Below are positions 25,066-33,387 of a DNA stretch of 64,000 nt, piece by piece. Both the position numbers and the translations under genes were made by a program. The notes beneath the pieces were generated by a model. The model was not told the origin of the DNA. It searched no databases and saw only the letters and a program-made list of their open reading frames with translations. Source of the DNA: Comamonas sp. (GTDB taxonomy: Bacteria > Pseudomonadota > Gammaproteobacteria > Burkholderiales > Burkholderiaceae_C). Each line of letters starts with the position of its first letter. Positions within the stretch are counted from its first letter, which is position 1. The stretch is taken from contig NZ_SPEY01000086.1 of the NCBI RefSeq assembly GCF_009360615.1, forward strand, positions 1 through 64,000, in the 5' to 3' direction.

Positions 25066-27207
25066 TCAATGAATCCGCATGCCGGGTTGTGCGCCGGGGA
25101 AGGGTTCCAGCACATAGATCCCAGGATGGGTCTTCTCGTCGGCGTGGCTGGCCGCCAGCACCATGCCTTCGGACAGGCCGAACTTCATCTTGCGCGGTGC
25201 CAGATTGGCCACCATCACCGTCAGCTTGCCCTGCAGTTGCTCGGGCTGGTACATGCTGCTGATGCCGCTGAAGACGTTGCGGGTCCTGGGCTGGCCGTTC
25301 TCGTCCTTCTCGCCCACATCCAACGTCAGCTGCAGCAGCTTGGTCGATCCTTCCACCGCCCTGCATTCCAGAATCCTGGCGATGCGCAGATCGACCTTGG
25401 CAAAGTCGTCGATGCCGATGGTCTCGGCCAGCGGCTCGCCGCCGGGGGCCGTGGGGTCGATCGCGGGCTCGGCCTTCTTGGCGGCCTTCTTCTCGGCCTT
25501 GGCCGGTTCGGCGGCGGCCTGGCCGGCGGGTGCTTCAAACAGGGCTTCAAGCTGCTTGGGGTCGACGCGCTGCATCAGATGCTGGTAGACGCCGATCTGG
25601 TGGCCGGCGCCCAGGGGCCTGACCACGTCGGCGAAGCGCTCGGGGGGCACGATGAGGAAACGGGCCACTTCGGCGGCCACGCCGGGCAGGATGGGGCTGA
25701 GGTAGATGGTCAGGATGCGGAAGGCTTCGATGCAGGTCGTGCACACGTCGTGCAGACGGGCATCCATGCCTTCCTTCTTGGCCAGCTCCCAGGGCTTGTT
25801 GGCGTCCACATAGCTGTTGACCTTGTCGCACAGCAGCATGATCTCTCGCGAGGCGCGGGCGCTGTCGCGGGCCTCGTAGGCGGCGACGATGGCGGTTTGC
25901 TGCTCGCGCAGCGCGCCCAGCAGGGCCTGGCCGTCTTCGCTGACCTGACCCAGCCTTCCGTCAAAGCGCTTGCTGATGAAGCCCGCGGCGCGCGAAGCGA
26001 TGTTCACGTACTTGCCGATCAGGTCGGAGTTGACGCGCAGCATGAAGTCTTCGGGATTGAAGTCGATGTCTTCGTTCTTGCCGTTGAGCTTGGCACCCAG
26101 GTAGTAGCGCAGCCACTCGGGGTTCATCTTGAGCGACAGGTACTTGAGCGGATCGAGGCCGGTGCCACGGCTCTTGCTCATCTTCTCGCCGTTGTTCACG
26201 GTCATGAAGCCGTGCACGCAGATCCGGGTCGGCGTCTTGCGGCCGCTGAACTTGAGCATCGCGGGCCAGAACAGCGTGTGGAAAGTGATGATGTCCTTGC
26301 CGATGAAGTGGTACTGCTCCAGGTCGGGGTCGGCCATATAGGCGTCGTAGTCCTCGCCGCGTCGCTTGAGCAGTTCCTTGAGCGATGCCAGGTAGCCCAC
26401 GGGCGCATCCAGCCAGACATAGAAGTACTTGCCGGGCGCATCGGGAATCTCGATGCCGAAATAGGGGGCGTCGCGGCTGATGTCCCAGTCGTCCAGGCCT
26501 TCGCTGGTCGAGCCGTCGGGGTTGGTGCGCACGCCGAACCATTCCTTGATCTTGGCCGCCACCTCGGGCTGCACGTGCTTGCCGTTCTGCGTCCACTCGG
26601 TCAGGAACTCCACGGCGCGCGGATCGGAGAGCTTGAAGAAGAAATGCTCGGAGGACTTCATCACCGGCGTGGCGCCCGACAGGGCCGAGAACGGGTTGAT
26701 GAGGTCGGTGGGCGCATAGACCGAGCTGCACACTTCGCAGTTGTCGCCGTACTGGTCCTTGGCGTGGCAGCGCGGGCATTCGCCCTTGATGAAACGGTCG
26801 GGCAGGAACATGTTCTTCTCCGGGTCGAAGAACTGCTCGATGGTGCGGGATTCGATGAAGCCGGCGGCCTTCAGGTCCAGATAGATCTGCTTGGACAGCT
26901 CGTGGTTTTCGGCGCTGTCGGTATTGCTCCAGTTGTCGAAGGCGATGTGGAAGCCGTCGAGGTACTGCTTGCGGCCGGCAGCGATGTCGGCCACGAACTG
27001 CTGGGGCGTCTTGCCGGCCTTTTCGGCGGCAATCATGATGGGCGCGCCGTGGGCGTCGTCGGCGCCCACGAAGTTGACCGCATTGCCCTGCATTCGCTGC
27101 GCACGCACCCAGGTGTCGGCCTGGATGTATTCCATGATGTGGCCGATGTGGAAGTTGCCGTTGGCGTACGGCAGGGCGGTGGTGACGAATAGTTTGCGTG
27201 CGGTCAT
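25066..27207 (-). CDS. metG: Methionyl-tRNA synthetase
   Basis: 713 residues. Class I aminoacyl-tRNA synthetase that charges tRNA-Met. [13 protein letters not shown] (HIGH motif, near residue 20) and [10 protein letters not shown] (KMSKS, near 345) frame the catalytic core; [17 protein letters not shown] is the zinc-binding knuckle. After an Ala/Lys-rich linker (about 555-600) a C-terminal OB-fold tRNA-binding domain ([13 protein letters not shown] ... SEGMVLAAS) provides dimerisation. In many betaproteobacteria metG is directly divergent from apbC; here about 4 kb with three genes lies between them. Confidence 0.98.
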   Translation of the reverse strand: MTARKLFVTTALPYANGNFHIGHIMEYIQADTWVRAQRMQGNAVNFVGADDAHGAPIMIAAEKAGKTPQQFVADIAAGRKQYLDGFHIAFDNWSNTDSAENHELSKQIYLDLKAAGFIESRTIEQFFDPEKNMFLPDRFIKGECPRCHAKDQYGDNCEVCSSVYAPTDLINPFSALSGATPVMKSSEHFFFKLSDPRAVEFLTEWTQNGKHVQPEVAAKIKEWFGVRTNPDGSTSEGLDDWDISRDAPYFGIEIPDAPGKYFYVWLDAPVGYLASLKELLKRRGEDYDAYMADPDLEQYHFIGKDIITFHTLFWPAMLKFSGRKTPTRICVHGFMTVNNGEKMSKSRGTGLDPLKYLSLKMNPEWLRYYLGAKLNGKNEDIDFNPEDFMLRVNSDLIGKYVNIASRAAGFISKRFDGRLGQVSEDGQALLGALREQQTAIVAAYEARDSARASREIMLLCDKVNSYVDANKPWELAKKEGMDARLHDVCTTCIEAFRILTIYLSPILPGVAAEVARFLIVPPERFADVVRPLGAGHQIGVYQHLMQRVDPKQLEALFEAPAGQAAAEPAKAEKKAAKKAEPAIDPTAPGGEPLAETIGIDDFAKVDLRIARILECRAVEGSTKLLQLTLDVGEKDENGQPRTRNVFSGISSMYQPEQLQGKLTVMVANLAPRKMKFGLSEGMVLAASHADEKTHPGIYVLEPFPGAQPGMRIH

Positions 27208-27437
27208 GAGGAAACAGCTTTCACAGAGAACCCGTCATTCTAGAAGGGCTTGGCTCCAGGCTGCGGGCGCGGGTTTTGCGCAGGCGCGCGCCGCAGCCGG
27301 CCCGGGGTGGTGATTGCTTTGTTTTTCATAGCTGTAATCGCATGAATAATTTGGATTCCAAAATGAAATCAATTTGAAATCTATGATTGAAAGTCGATTG
27401 AAGCTTTTGTATTCATAGCGATCAGGCGAGGCACGCC
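27208..27437. other. AT-rich gap between metG and the GGDEF gene
   Basis: 230 bases without a gene, clearly richer in A and T from 27310 to 27420 than its surroundings. It should hold the metG promoter on the minus strand. A CATAGCTGTAATCGCATG stretch at about 27328 may be another degenerate copy of the short dispersed element. Confidence 0.4.
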
Positions 27438-29183
27438 TCATCGCACCGAAGGAGTTTTGTTGCGGTACATGTCCTGATCGGCGACCTTGAGCAGGCTTTG
27501 CGCATCCTGGGCATCTCTGGGGTACAGGGCCTGGCCGACCGACGCACCCACGGTCACGGTCTCGCCCTCGGGAACGCCCTGGAGCGAGGTCAGTGGCTGC
27601 AGCAGCGCATGCTCGATCTTCAGGCGCACGGCCTGTACCTGCGCCTCGTCGCTGACGCCGCGCAGGATGAGGATGAATTCGTCGCCGCCCAGGCGTGCCA
27701 CGACATCGTCGGGGCGCAGCAGGTTGCGCAGGCGCAGGCTGATCTCGGCCAGTGCCAGGTCGCCGTTGTCATGGCCCCAGCGGTCATTGAGCGGCTTGAA
27801 GCGGTCCAGGTCCACGAACAACAGGGCGAACGGGGCGGCCATGCTCTGGCCGGGAAGGGGGCGGGTGAGCGTGGCCAGAATATGCTGCAGCGCGCTGCGG
27901 TTGCTGGCGCCAGTCAGCGGATCGGTGAACAGGCTGTGGCGCATGCGGTGGAAATTGTGGGCCAGCTCGCCAATTTCGTCGCGGCGCTGCACGTCGATGG
28001 GCGTGTCGATCTCGCCCTGGCCCACGCTGCGCACGGCGCGGGTCAGCGAGCGCATGTCGTTGGCCACGGCACCGAAGATACGGGTTCCGATGACGACAGC
28101 CACAAGCAGTGCCAGCAGTCCCAGGCTGCCCACCAGCACCATGTGACGGTACACGCCGGTCAGCATGTCCCTGTGCGGCACGGCCACCACGGCCATCCAG
28201 TCCTGGCCGGAGTCCAGGCTCAGGCGACGGTAGGCGATGCGAGTATTGCGGTGCACGGCATCTTCCAGCAGGGCCGTGCCCGGCGCCGCACCGGACGTGG
28301 GGGCATGAAATGCGCTCTGGATGCGGTCGTACACGGCCTGGATCAGCGGGTCCTGGCTGTTGGCGGCGGTCAAGCGCTCGAGCTGGCCGTCTTCGCGCCG
28401 TCGGATGTTGGGCATGCCGGTGGCGGCGATCAGGGAGCCGTCGGCCTCGATGATGAAGGCGCGGCCATGCTCGCTAAGGTGCAACTGGCTGACGAATTCG
28501 TTGAGAGCGCGCAGCGAAATATCGGTGGCTACCACCCCCTCGAGACGGCCCTTGCCGGAAAGAATGCGGCGGGCGCGTGTCAGCACCAGGTCCTTGGCGC
28601 TGAAGTCGATATAGGCAGGAGTCCAGATGACTTCGGCCGACTCTGCCGCAAGCTTGAACCAGGGGCGCTGGCGCGGCTCGAACAGGTGGGTCTCGGTGGA
28701 TTCATAGACCGGCTCGGCATGCATTCCGGTAAGCCTGAAGTAGCTGCGGTGCTCTCCGGCCTGGGTCTTCAGGCGCAGTTGTCCCAGCTCCGGTGCCAGG
28801 CGCTTGAGGGCAATCCCCTGCCCTGCGACATTGGCGTAGTAGACATAGTCGTTGGGTCGGGTGTGCAGCGAGCTGGCCACCCACAACCGGGAGATCAGGG
28901 CCGGGATGTGGCCGCGGATGTCGGCAGGCACGGACTGGCCGCTGGGAAATGCGGCCTCCAGCACTGCGCTGGACGGATACAGATGCCGGTCCACGGTCAG
29001 CGCGATACGTTCGGCCTTCTCTTGCATCACCTGCTCGGACAAGGCGGACACCGCGTTGCTGCCGGTCCAGTACCAGAGCATGCCCAGGGCCGAGGTCAAC
29101 AGCGCAATCAGGGCGACAAAAGGCAGGATCAGCGAGAGCTTGAGCGATTTGGAGGCGCGGACAGGCTGTGGAATTGGAATCAC
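27438..29183 (-). CDS. Membrane sensor diguanylate cyclase (Cache-HAMP-GGDEF)
   Basis: 581 residues from a GTG at 29183; a TTG at 29219 is also possible and neither has a strong ribosome-binding site. Order: membrane segment (LILPFVALIALLTSALGMLWYW), a large periplasmic Cache-type sensor (about 40-330), a second membrane segment (MVLVGSLGLLALLVAVVIG), HAMP (around VRSVGQGEIDTPIDV) and a GGDEF domain (about 415-580). The catalytic RLGGDEFILIL is intact, so it should make cyclic di-GMP from GTP in response to an external signal. No EAL domain. Confidence 0.92.
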   Translation of the reverse strand: MIPIPQPVRASKSLKLSLILPFVALIALLTSALGMLWYWTGSNAVSALSEQVMQEKAERIALTVDRHLYPSSAVLEAAFPSGQSVPADIRGHIPALISRLWVASSLHTRPNDYVYYANVAGQGIALKRLAPELGQLRLKTQAGEHRSYFRLTGMHAEPVYESTETHLFEPRQRPWFKLAAESAEVIWTPAYIDFSAKDLVLTRARRILSGKGRLEGVVATDISLRALNEFVSQLHLSEHGRAFIIEADGSLIAATGMPNIRRREDGQLERLTAANSQDPLIQAVYDRIQSAFHAPTSGAAPGTALLEDAVHRNTRIAYRRLSLDSGQDWMAVVAVPHRDMLTGVYRHMVLVGSLGLLALLVAVVIGTRIFGAVANDMRSLTRAVRSVGQGEIDTPIDVQRRDEIGELAHNFHRMRHSLFTDPLTGASNRSALQHILATLTRPLPGQSMAAPFALLFVDLDRFKPLNDRWGHDNGDLALAEISLRLRNLLRPDDVVARLGGDEFILILRGVSDEAQVQAVRLKIEHALLQPLTSLQGVPEGETVTVGASVGQALYPRDAQDAQSLLKVADQDMYRNKTPSVR

Positions 29184-29273
29184 TAGGCAGTGGCAATAAA
29201 GATGATGAAGGTCAAGCAAAGTGTCTCATGCATCATGGAACCGGCTCCTTTTTCATCATTAACATTTGTTACA

Positions 29274-30545
29274 TCAAGGTGGCCAGCCCAGGAAGCGGCA
29301 GAGCTCCTCTCTTCGAGCCAGCGTGTCCGTGCGGCCCAGTGCTATCAGTTCGCGGGTGTAGCCCTGCTCAAATAGCAGGTAGCTGGCCAGCGCGCCGTCT
29401 CGCATGGGGTTGCCGGTGCCGGCTCGCACGCCCAGCGTGGCCAGCAGGGTGCGCACCGGCATCGGCAATTTGTCGATATGGCGGGTGGCGATATCGTCGA
29501 TGCGCTCGCTGGGGGTGATGGCCAGCACCTCGACGGGGCGCAGCCGGCTGTGGATGCGCTCGGCCGGCGAGATGAGGCTCAGTGTGTGATTGATGCGCTC
29601 GGCGCGCTCAATGTCCACGGCCAGCGTGTCCAGGAAGATGCTGGACAGCGCGTGCCCGGCCACCTGGGCCAGTGTGGGATAGCTGGCATCGGCCTGGGGC
29701 TGGCTGCCCAGGGGCTCGTGGCGCCTGCCGGCGCCGACCACCAGCAACTTGCTGGCGCCCAGATGAATGGCCGGTGCCAGAGGCGCGGTCTGGCGCATGG
29801 AGCCGTCGCCGAAATGCTCGAGATGCCCGTCGATGGCCAGCGGCATGGCCGGAAAGATGAAGGGCAGGGCCGAGGAAGCCAGGAGGTGATCGGCCGTGAG
29901 CCGGGTCTGAACGGCCTTGCGCTGGTCACGTATCCAGGGGCTCAGGGCCTCGCGGGTCTGGAAGAACGTGATGTGCTGGCCGCTGCTGTAGCTCGATGCC
30001 GTGACGGCCAGGGCGTGCAGATGCCCGTCGGCGATCAGCTGTGGAATGCGCTCGAAAGGCATGAGGCCGCTGTTCATCAGGTTTTTGAGCGGCGTGTTGT
30101 CGAGCAGCGAACGCGGTCGCATGCGGCTCCAGCGGGCCAGTGCCCAGCCCAGCGACAGCAGCGTCAGCCAGCGTGCGCCGCTACGCAGCACGCTGAGCGA
30201 GTCGGCCCTGTAGATCTGCTCGGTATGCATGTGGCTCCAGACATGGAGCATGCGCCGCACGGCGCTGTCAAAGGCATCGGCATGGCAGGCCAGGGCCGCG
30301 ACATTGATGGCACCAGCCGACGTGCCCGCGAGCACGGGGAAGGGGTTGGGGCCATGCTGAAGACCCCGGGCGCGGCGCAGCTCGGCAATGGCAGCGAGCA
30401 CGCCGACCTGGTAGGCGGCCCGGGCGCCGCCACCGCTGAGCAGCAGGCCGGTCTGCCCGAAGCTGGAGCTGGGGGCTGCGGGGGCCTGCCGGTCTGTGTC
30501 GGCAAGACTGGGAGGGAAGGTGGGTGAGAACTGCTCTGCCGCCAT
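29274..30545 (-). CDS. Patatin-like phospholipase
   Basis: 423 residues. The Ser-Asp dyad is in place: the oxyanion-hole motif LLLSGGGARAAYQVG (about residues 34-48), GTSAG with Ser76 in the nucleophile elbow, and FGDGSM with Asp247 (DGS instead of the common DGG). No signal peptide, so a cytoplasmic or membrane-associated acyl hydrolase; substrate unknown. The ATG at 30545 starts a family-like N-terminus. It lies between the GGDEF gene and an Mrr-like gene, all on the minus strand with small gaps (89-90 bases). Confidence 0.88.
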   Translation of the reverse strand: MAAEQFSPTFPPSLADTDRQAPAAPSSSFGQTGLLLSGGGARAAYQVGVLAAIAELRRARGLQHGPNPFPVLAGTSAGAINVAALACHADAFDSAVRRMLHVWSHMHTEQIYRADSLSVLRSGARWLTLLSLGWALARWSRMRPRSLLDNTPLKNLMNSGLMPFERIPQLIADGHLHALAVTASSYSSGQHITFFQTREALSPWIRDQRKAVQTRLTADHLLASSALPFIFPAMPLAIDGHLEHFGDGSMRQTAPLAPAIHLGASKLLVVGAGRRHEPLGSQPQADASYPTLAQVAGHALSSIFLDTLAVDIERAERINHTLSLISPAERIHSRLRPVEVLAITPSERIDDIATRHIDKLPMPVRTLLATLGVRAGTGNPMRDGALASYLLFEQGYTRELIALGRTDTLARREELCRFLGWPP

Positions 30546-30634
30546 GGCCGCAGTGTGCCCGGATTGTGCCGAGGGCGGTAGGTGGGCCGCACCATCGAGC
30601 GGACCGGTACAGCCCTGGCGACAGGCGGCGACCG

Positions 30635-31204
30635 TCAGCTCTTTTTCGGGGTCTTGGCAATCAGCGTGGCGACGGACTTGGCATCCAGCACCACGAGCTG
30701 ATGCCGCGCGGCCCAGCTGGCGGCATTCTCGCCCAGAGGCTGCAGAGCCACGTAAACGCCGAGGTCGGCGTTGAGCCGGGTTTGCGCGGCCTGCAGCTCG
30801 CGCAGCGGCTCCACGCCATGGGCTGCGGCTTTCCATCGGCGCGCACCGACCACGCTGGTCTGACCGTTGCGCGTCAGCAGCAGATCGGCACCGGCCTGGT
30901 CCAGGCGCTGAATCTCATAGCCTTCGGCCTGCCAGGCCGTCTGAAGCTGGGCGCTGAAGTCTGCCCAGGACTGCTCGGCGATCACCTGCTGGATCTGCTC
31001 CAGCCTGGCCGGGCTGGGGGCCCGCAGCTGCTTGTAACAGGCGATGCAGCCCACGATGAAGAACGGAAAAGCCCCCAGGGCCGCAAAGGGCGAGATGTCC
31101 TTGGGGAACACCGCCAGCGACACCAGCACCACGGCAGCGCAGATCGCAAAGCTGATCCACCAGCGCGAGCGTATCAGGACTGCGAACAGGGAATTTTCGG
31201 CCAT
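30635..31204 (-). CDS. Membrane protein with Mrr-like restriction endonuclease fold
   Basis: 189 residues. Two membrane segments at the N-terminus (ISFAICAAVVLVSLAVFP and FAALGAFPFFIVGCIACYK), then a cytoplasmic domain resembling Mrr/PD-(D/E)xK proteins: FSAQLQTAWQAEGYEIQRLDQAGADLLLTRNGQTSVVGARRW. In true Mrr nucleases the core is D-(E/Q)-x-K; here the strand reads ADLLL and then SVVGARRW, where the Lys is replaced, so it may be catalytically inactive. The ATG at 31204 is chosen over a GTG at 31216. Divergent from apbC. Confidence 0.7.
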   Translation of the reverse strand: MAENSLFAVLIRSRWWISFAICAAVVLVSLAVFPKDISPFAALGAFPFFIVGCIACYKQLRAPSPARLEQIQQVIAEQSWADFSAQLQTAWQAEGYEIQRLDQAGADLLLTRNGQTSVVGARRWKAAAHGVEPLRELQAAQTRLNADLGVYVALQPLGENAASWAARHQLVVLDAKSVATLIAKTPKKS

Positions 31205-31327
31205 CTTCAATTTCACGGGCTGTCTCTCAAATCTTGGGCAAAGGCCTGCATTGTCTCCTGTGCACAGGGGTTGGACAGCTTCGCTAGACTATCCGTCATC
31301 GAAGAAACCTCTGGAAAACTAAATCCA

Positions 31328-32419
31328 ATGGCTGTTACAGAACAAGCGCTTCTGAGCGCGCTGGCCACGGTGCTTGATCCGCACACTGGCAAGGACTTTG
31401 TGAGCACGCGCGGCCTGCGCAATCTGCAGATTGCCGGTGACGATGTCTCGTTCGACGTGGAGATGGGCTATCCCGCCAGCAGTCTGCATCCTGCACTGCG
31501 CAGCCAGTTCATCGCTGCGGCCAGGACGGTGGCCGGCGTGGGCAATGTCTCGGTCAACATCGTCACCAAGGTGGCCTCGCATGCCGTGCAGCGCGGCGTG
31601 CAGCTGCTGCCGGGTGTGAAGAACATCATCGCCATCTCCTCCGGCAAGGGCGGCGTGGGCAAGAGCACGACCACGGCCAATCTGGCGCTGGCGCTGGCCG
31701 CCGAAGGTGCCCGGGTCGGGATTCTGGATGCCGACATCTACGGCCCCAGTCAGCCCATGATGATGGGTGTTTCAGGCAAGCCTGAAAGCCATGACGGCAA
31801 GACCATGGAGCCCCTGGAGAACCATGGCGTCCAGGTCATGTCCATCGGTCTGCTGGTCAACAACGACCAGGCCATGATCTGGCGCGGCCCCATGGCCACC
31901 CAGGCGCTGGAGCAGATGCTGCGCCAGACCAACTGGAAGGATCTGGACTATCTGCTGGTCGACATGCCGCCCGGAACCGGTGACATCCAGCTGACGCTGT
32001 CCCAGCGCGTGCCCATGACGGGTGCCGTGGTGGTGACCACGCCCCAGGACATTGCCCTGATCGATGCCAAGAAGGGCATTCAGATGTTCGAGAAGGTCGG
32101 CGTCCCGATTCTCGGCCTGGTGGAAAACATGGCTGTCCATGTCTGCACCAACTGCGGCCATGTCGAGCATATCTTTGGCGCAGACGGGGGCAAGAAGATG
32201 GCTGGCGAGCAGAACATCGACTATCTGGGGGCGTTGCCCCTGTCGCTGCAGATCCGCCTGCAGGCCGACAGCGGCAGGCCCACGGTGGTGGCCGAGCCCG
32301 AGAGCGAAGCCGCCCAGGTCTACAAAAAGGTGGCGCGCGATCTGGCGGTGAAGGTGGCTCTCAAGGCCAAGGACTTCTCCAGCAAGTTCCCCACCATCAC
32401 GGTTAGCAGCAATACCTGA
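31328..32419 (+). CDS. apbC: Mrp/ApbC-type iron-sulfur carrier ATPase
   Basis: 363 residues. An N-terminal MIP18-like domain (LLSALATVLDPHTGKDFVSTRGL) is followed by a deviant Walker A P-loop (ISSGKGGVGKSTT), Walker B-like DYLLVDMPPGTGD, and the conserved CTNCGH that binds a bridging Fe-S cluster. ApbC-type proteins assemble and transfer [4Fe-4S] clusters in the cytoplasm. It ends TGATG, sharing one base with the start of a LysR gene, so the two are translationally coupled. Confidence 0.95.
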   Translation: MAVTEQALLSALATVLDPHTGKDFVSTRGLRNLQIAGDDVSFDVEMGYPASSLHPALRSQFIAAARTVAGVGNVSVNIVTKVASHAVQRGVQLLPGVKNIIAISSGKGGVGKSTTTANLALALAAEGARVGILDADIYGPSQPMMMGVSGKPESHDGKTMEPLENHGVQVMSIGLLVNNDQAMIWRGPMATQALEQMLRQTNWKDLDYLLVDMPPGTGDIQLTLSQRVPMTGAVVVTTPQDIALIDAKKGIQMFEKVGVPILGLVENMAVHVCTNCGHVEHIFGADGGKKMAGEQNIDYLGALPLSLQIRLQADSGRPTVVAEPESEAAQVYKKVARDLAVKVALKAKDFSSKFPTITVSSNT

Positions 32420-33381
32420 TGAACCTTCTGACCTCCATGCGTTATCTGGTGGCGCTCAATGAGCACCGCCATTTCGCAAGGGCGGCGCAGGCCTGCCATA
32501 TCACGCAGCCTGCGCTGTCCAATGCGATCAAGGCGCTGGAGGATGAGTTCGGTGCCGTCATCGTCAGGCGCGGTCGCCTGTTTGGCGGGCTGACTCCGGA
32601 GGGCGAGCAGGTGCTGGCCACGGCGCTGTCCATGCTCAGGGCCGAGGAGGCGCTGAGGCAGGATCTGAGTGCCGCAGCGGGCCGGCTCAAAGGGCTGCTG
32701 CGCATGGCTGCCGTGCCTACGGCGATTCCCATGCTCACGCGCTTTGCCGCCATGCTGCGCCAGCGCCACCCCGGCATCACGCCCGTGGTGCTGTCCATGA
32801 GTTCGGCCGAGATAGAAACCGGGCTCGAGGATCTGTCACTGGATCTGGCTCTGGGCTACTGTGCCCGGCTGCCGGCGCGCGGTCCGCGCCTGCAGTCCTG
32901 GTTGCAGTACCAGGAGCACTACTATCTGCTGTGTCGGGATGCGCAGTGCGACAGCCGTCCTTTTGCCTTTGGGGCCGACATCGGCTGGGGCGAGGTGGCA
33001 GCGCTGCCGCTGTGTCTGCTCACGCCCGACATGCACAACCGCACGGTGATCGACGAGGCCTTTGCCGCCGTGCAGCGCGAAGTCCAGCCCGCCATGGAAA
33101 CGAATTCCGTGCTGAGCCTGGTCATGGCCGTGGCCGAAAGCACCCCCGGGGGGGGAGGCGCCATGGTCACCGTGCTGCCCGGCGCGATGGTGGCCACCGT
33201 GCGCCACATGCCGGGCCTCATTGCGCGGCCGCTGCGATCGCCCGAGTTGCTCACGCCCATAGGCTTCATGACCCAGCAGGGGATGGCACCCACGCGGGCT
33301 CTGCTGGCCGCGCTGGAGCTGCAGGACGATGCCGAGTGGCGCGTGCAGTGCCTGCGCCATGCCGGTGCGCTGAAGGAATGA
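32419..33381 (+). CDS. LysR-family transcriptional regulator
   Basis: 320 residues. The N-terminal helix-turn-helix (HRHFARAAQACHITQPALSNAIKALEDEFG) and effector domain are typical. Its start overlaps the apbC stop by one base. The 3' part contains eight consecutive G (about 33149-33156, encoding GGGGA near STPGGGG), an unusual tract for a coding region; the frame is open. The gene converges on the Mo-subunit gene of nicotinate dehydrogenase with only 6 bases between. Proteins of this type regulate formate dehydrogenase genes in relatives, but the target here is not shown. Confidence 0.85.
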   Translation: MNLLTSMRYLVALNEHRHFARAAQACHITQPALSNAIKALEDEFGAVIVRRGRLFGGLTPEGEQVLATALSMLRAEEALRQDLSAAAGRLKGLLRMAAVPTAIPMLTRFAAMLRQRHPGITPVVLSMSSAEIETGLEDLSLDLALGYCARLPARGPRLQSWLQYQEHYYLLCRDAQCDSRPFAFGADIGWGEVAALPLCLLTPDMHNRTVIDEAFAAVQREVQPAMETNSVLSLVMAVAESTPGGGGAMVTVLPGAMVATVRHMPGLIARPLRSPELLTPIGFMTQQGMAPTRALLAALELQDDAEWRVQCLRHAGALKE

Positions 33382-33387
33382 GCCTGT

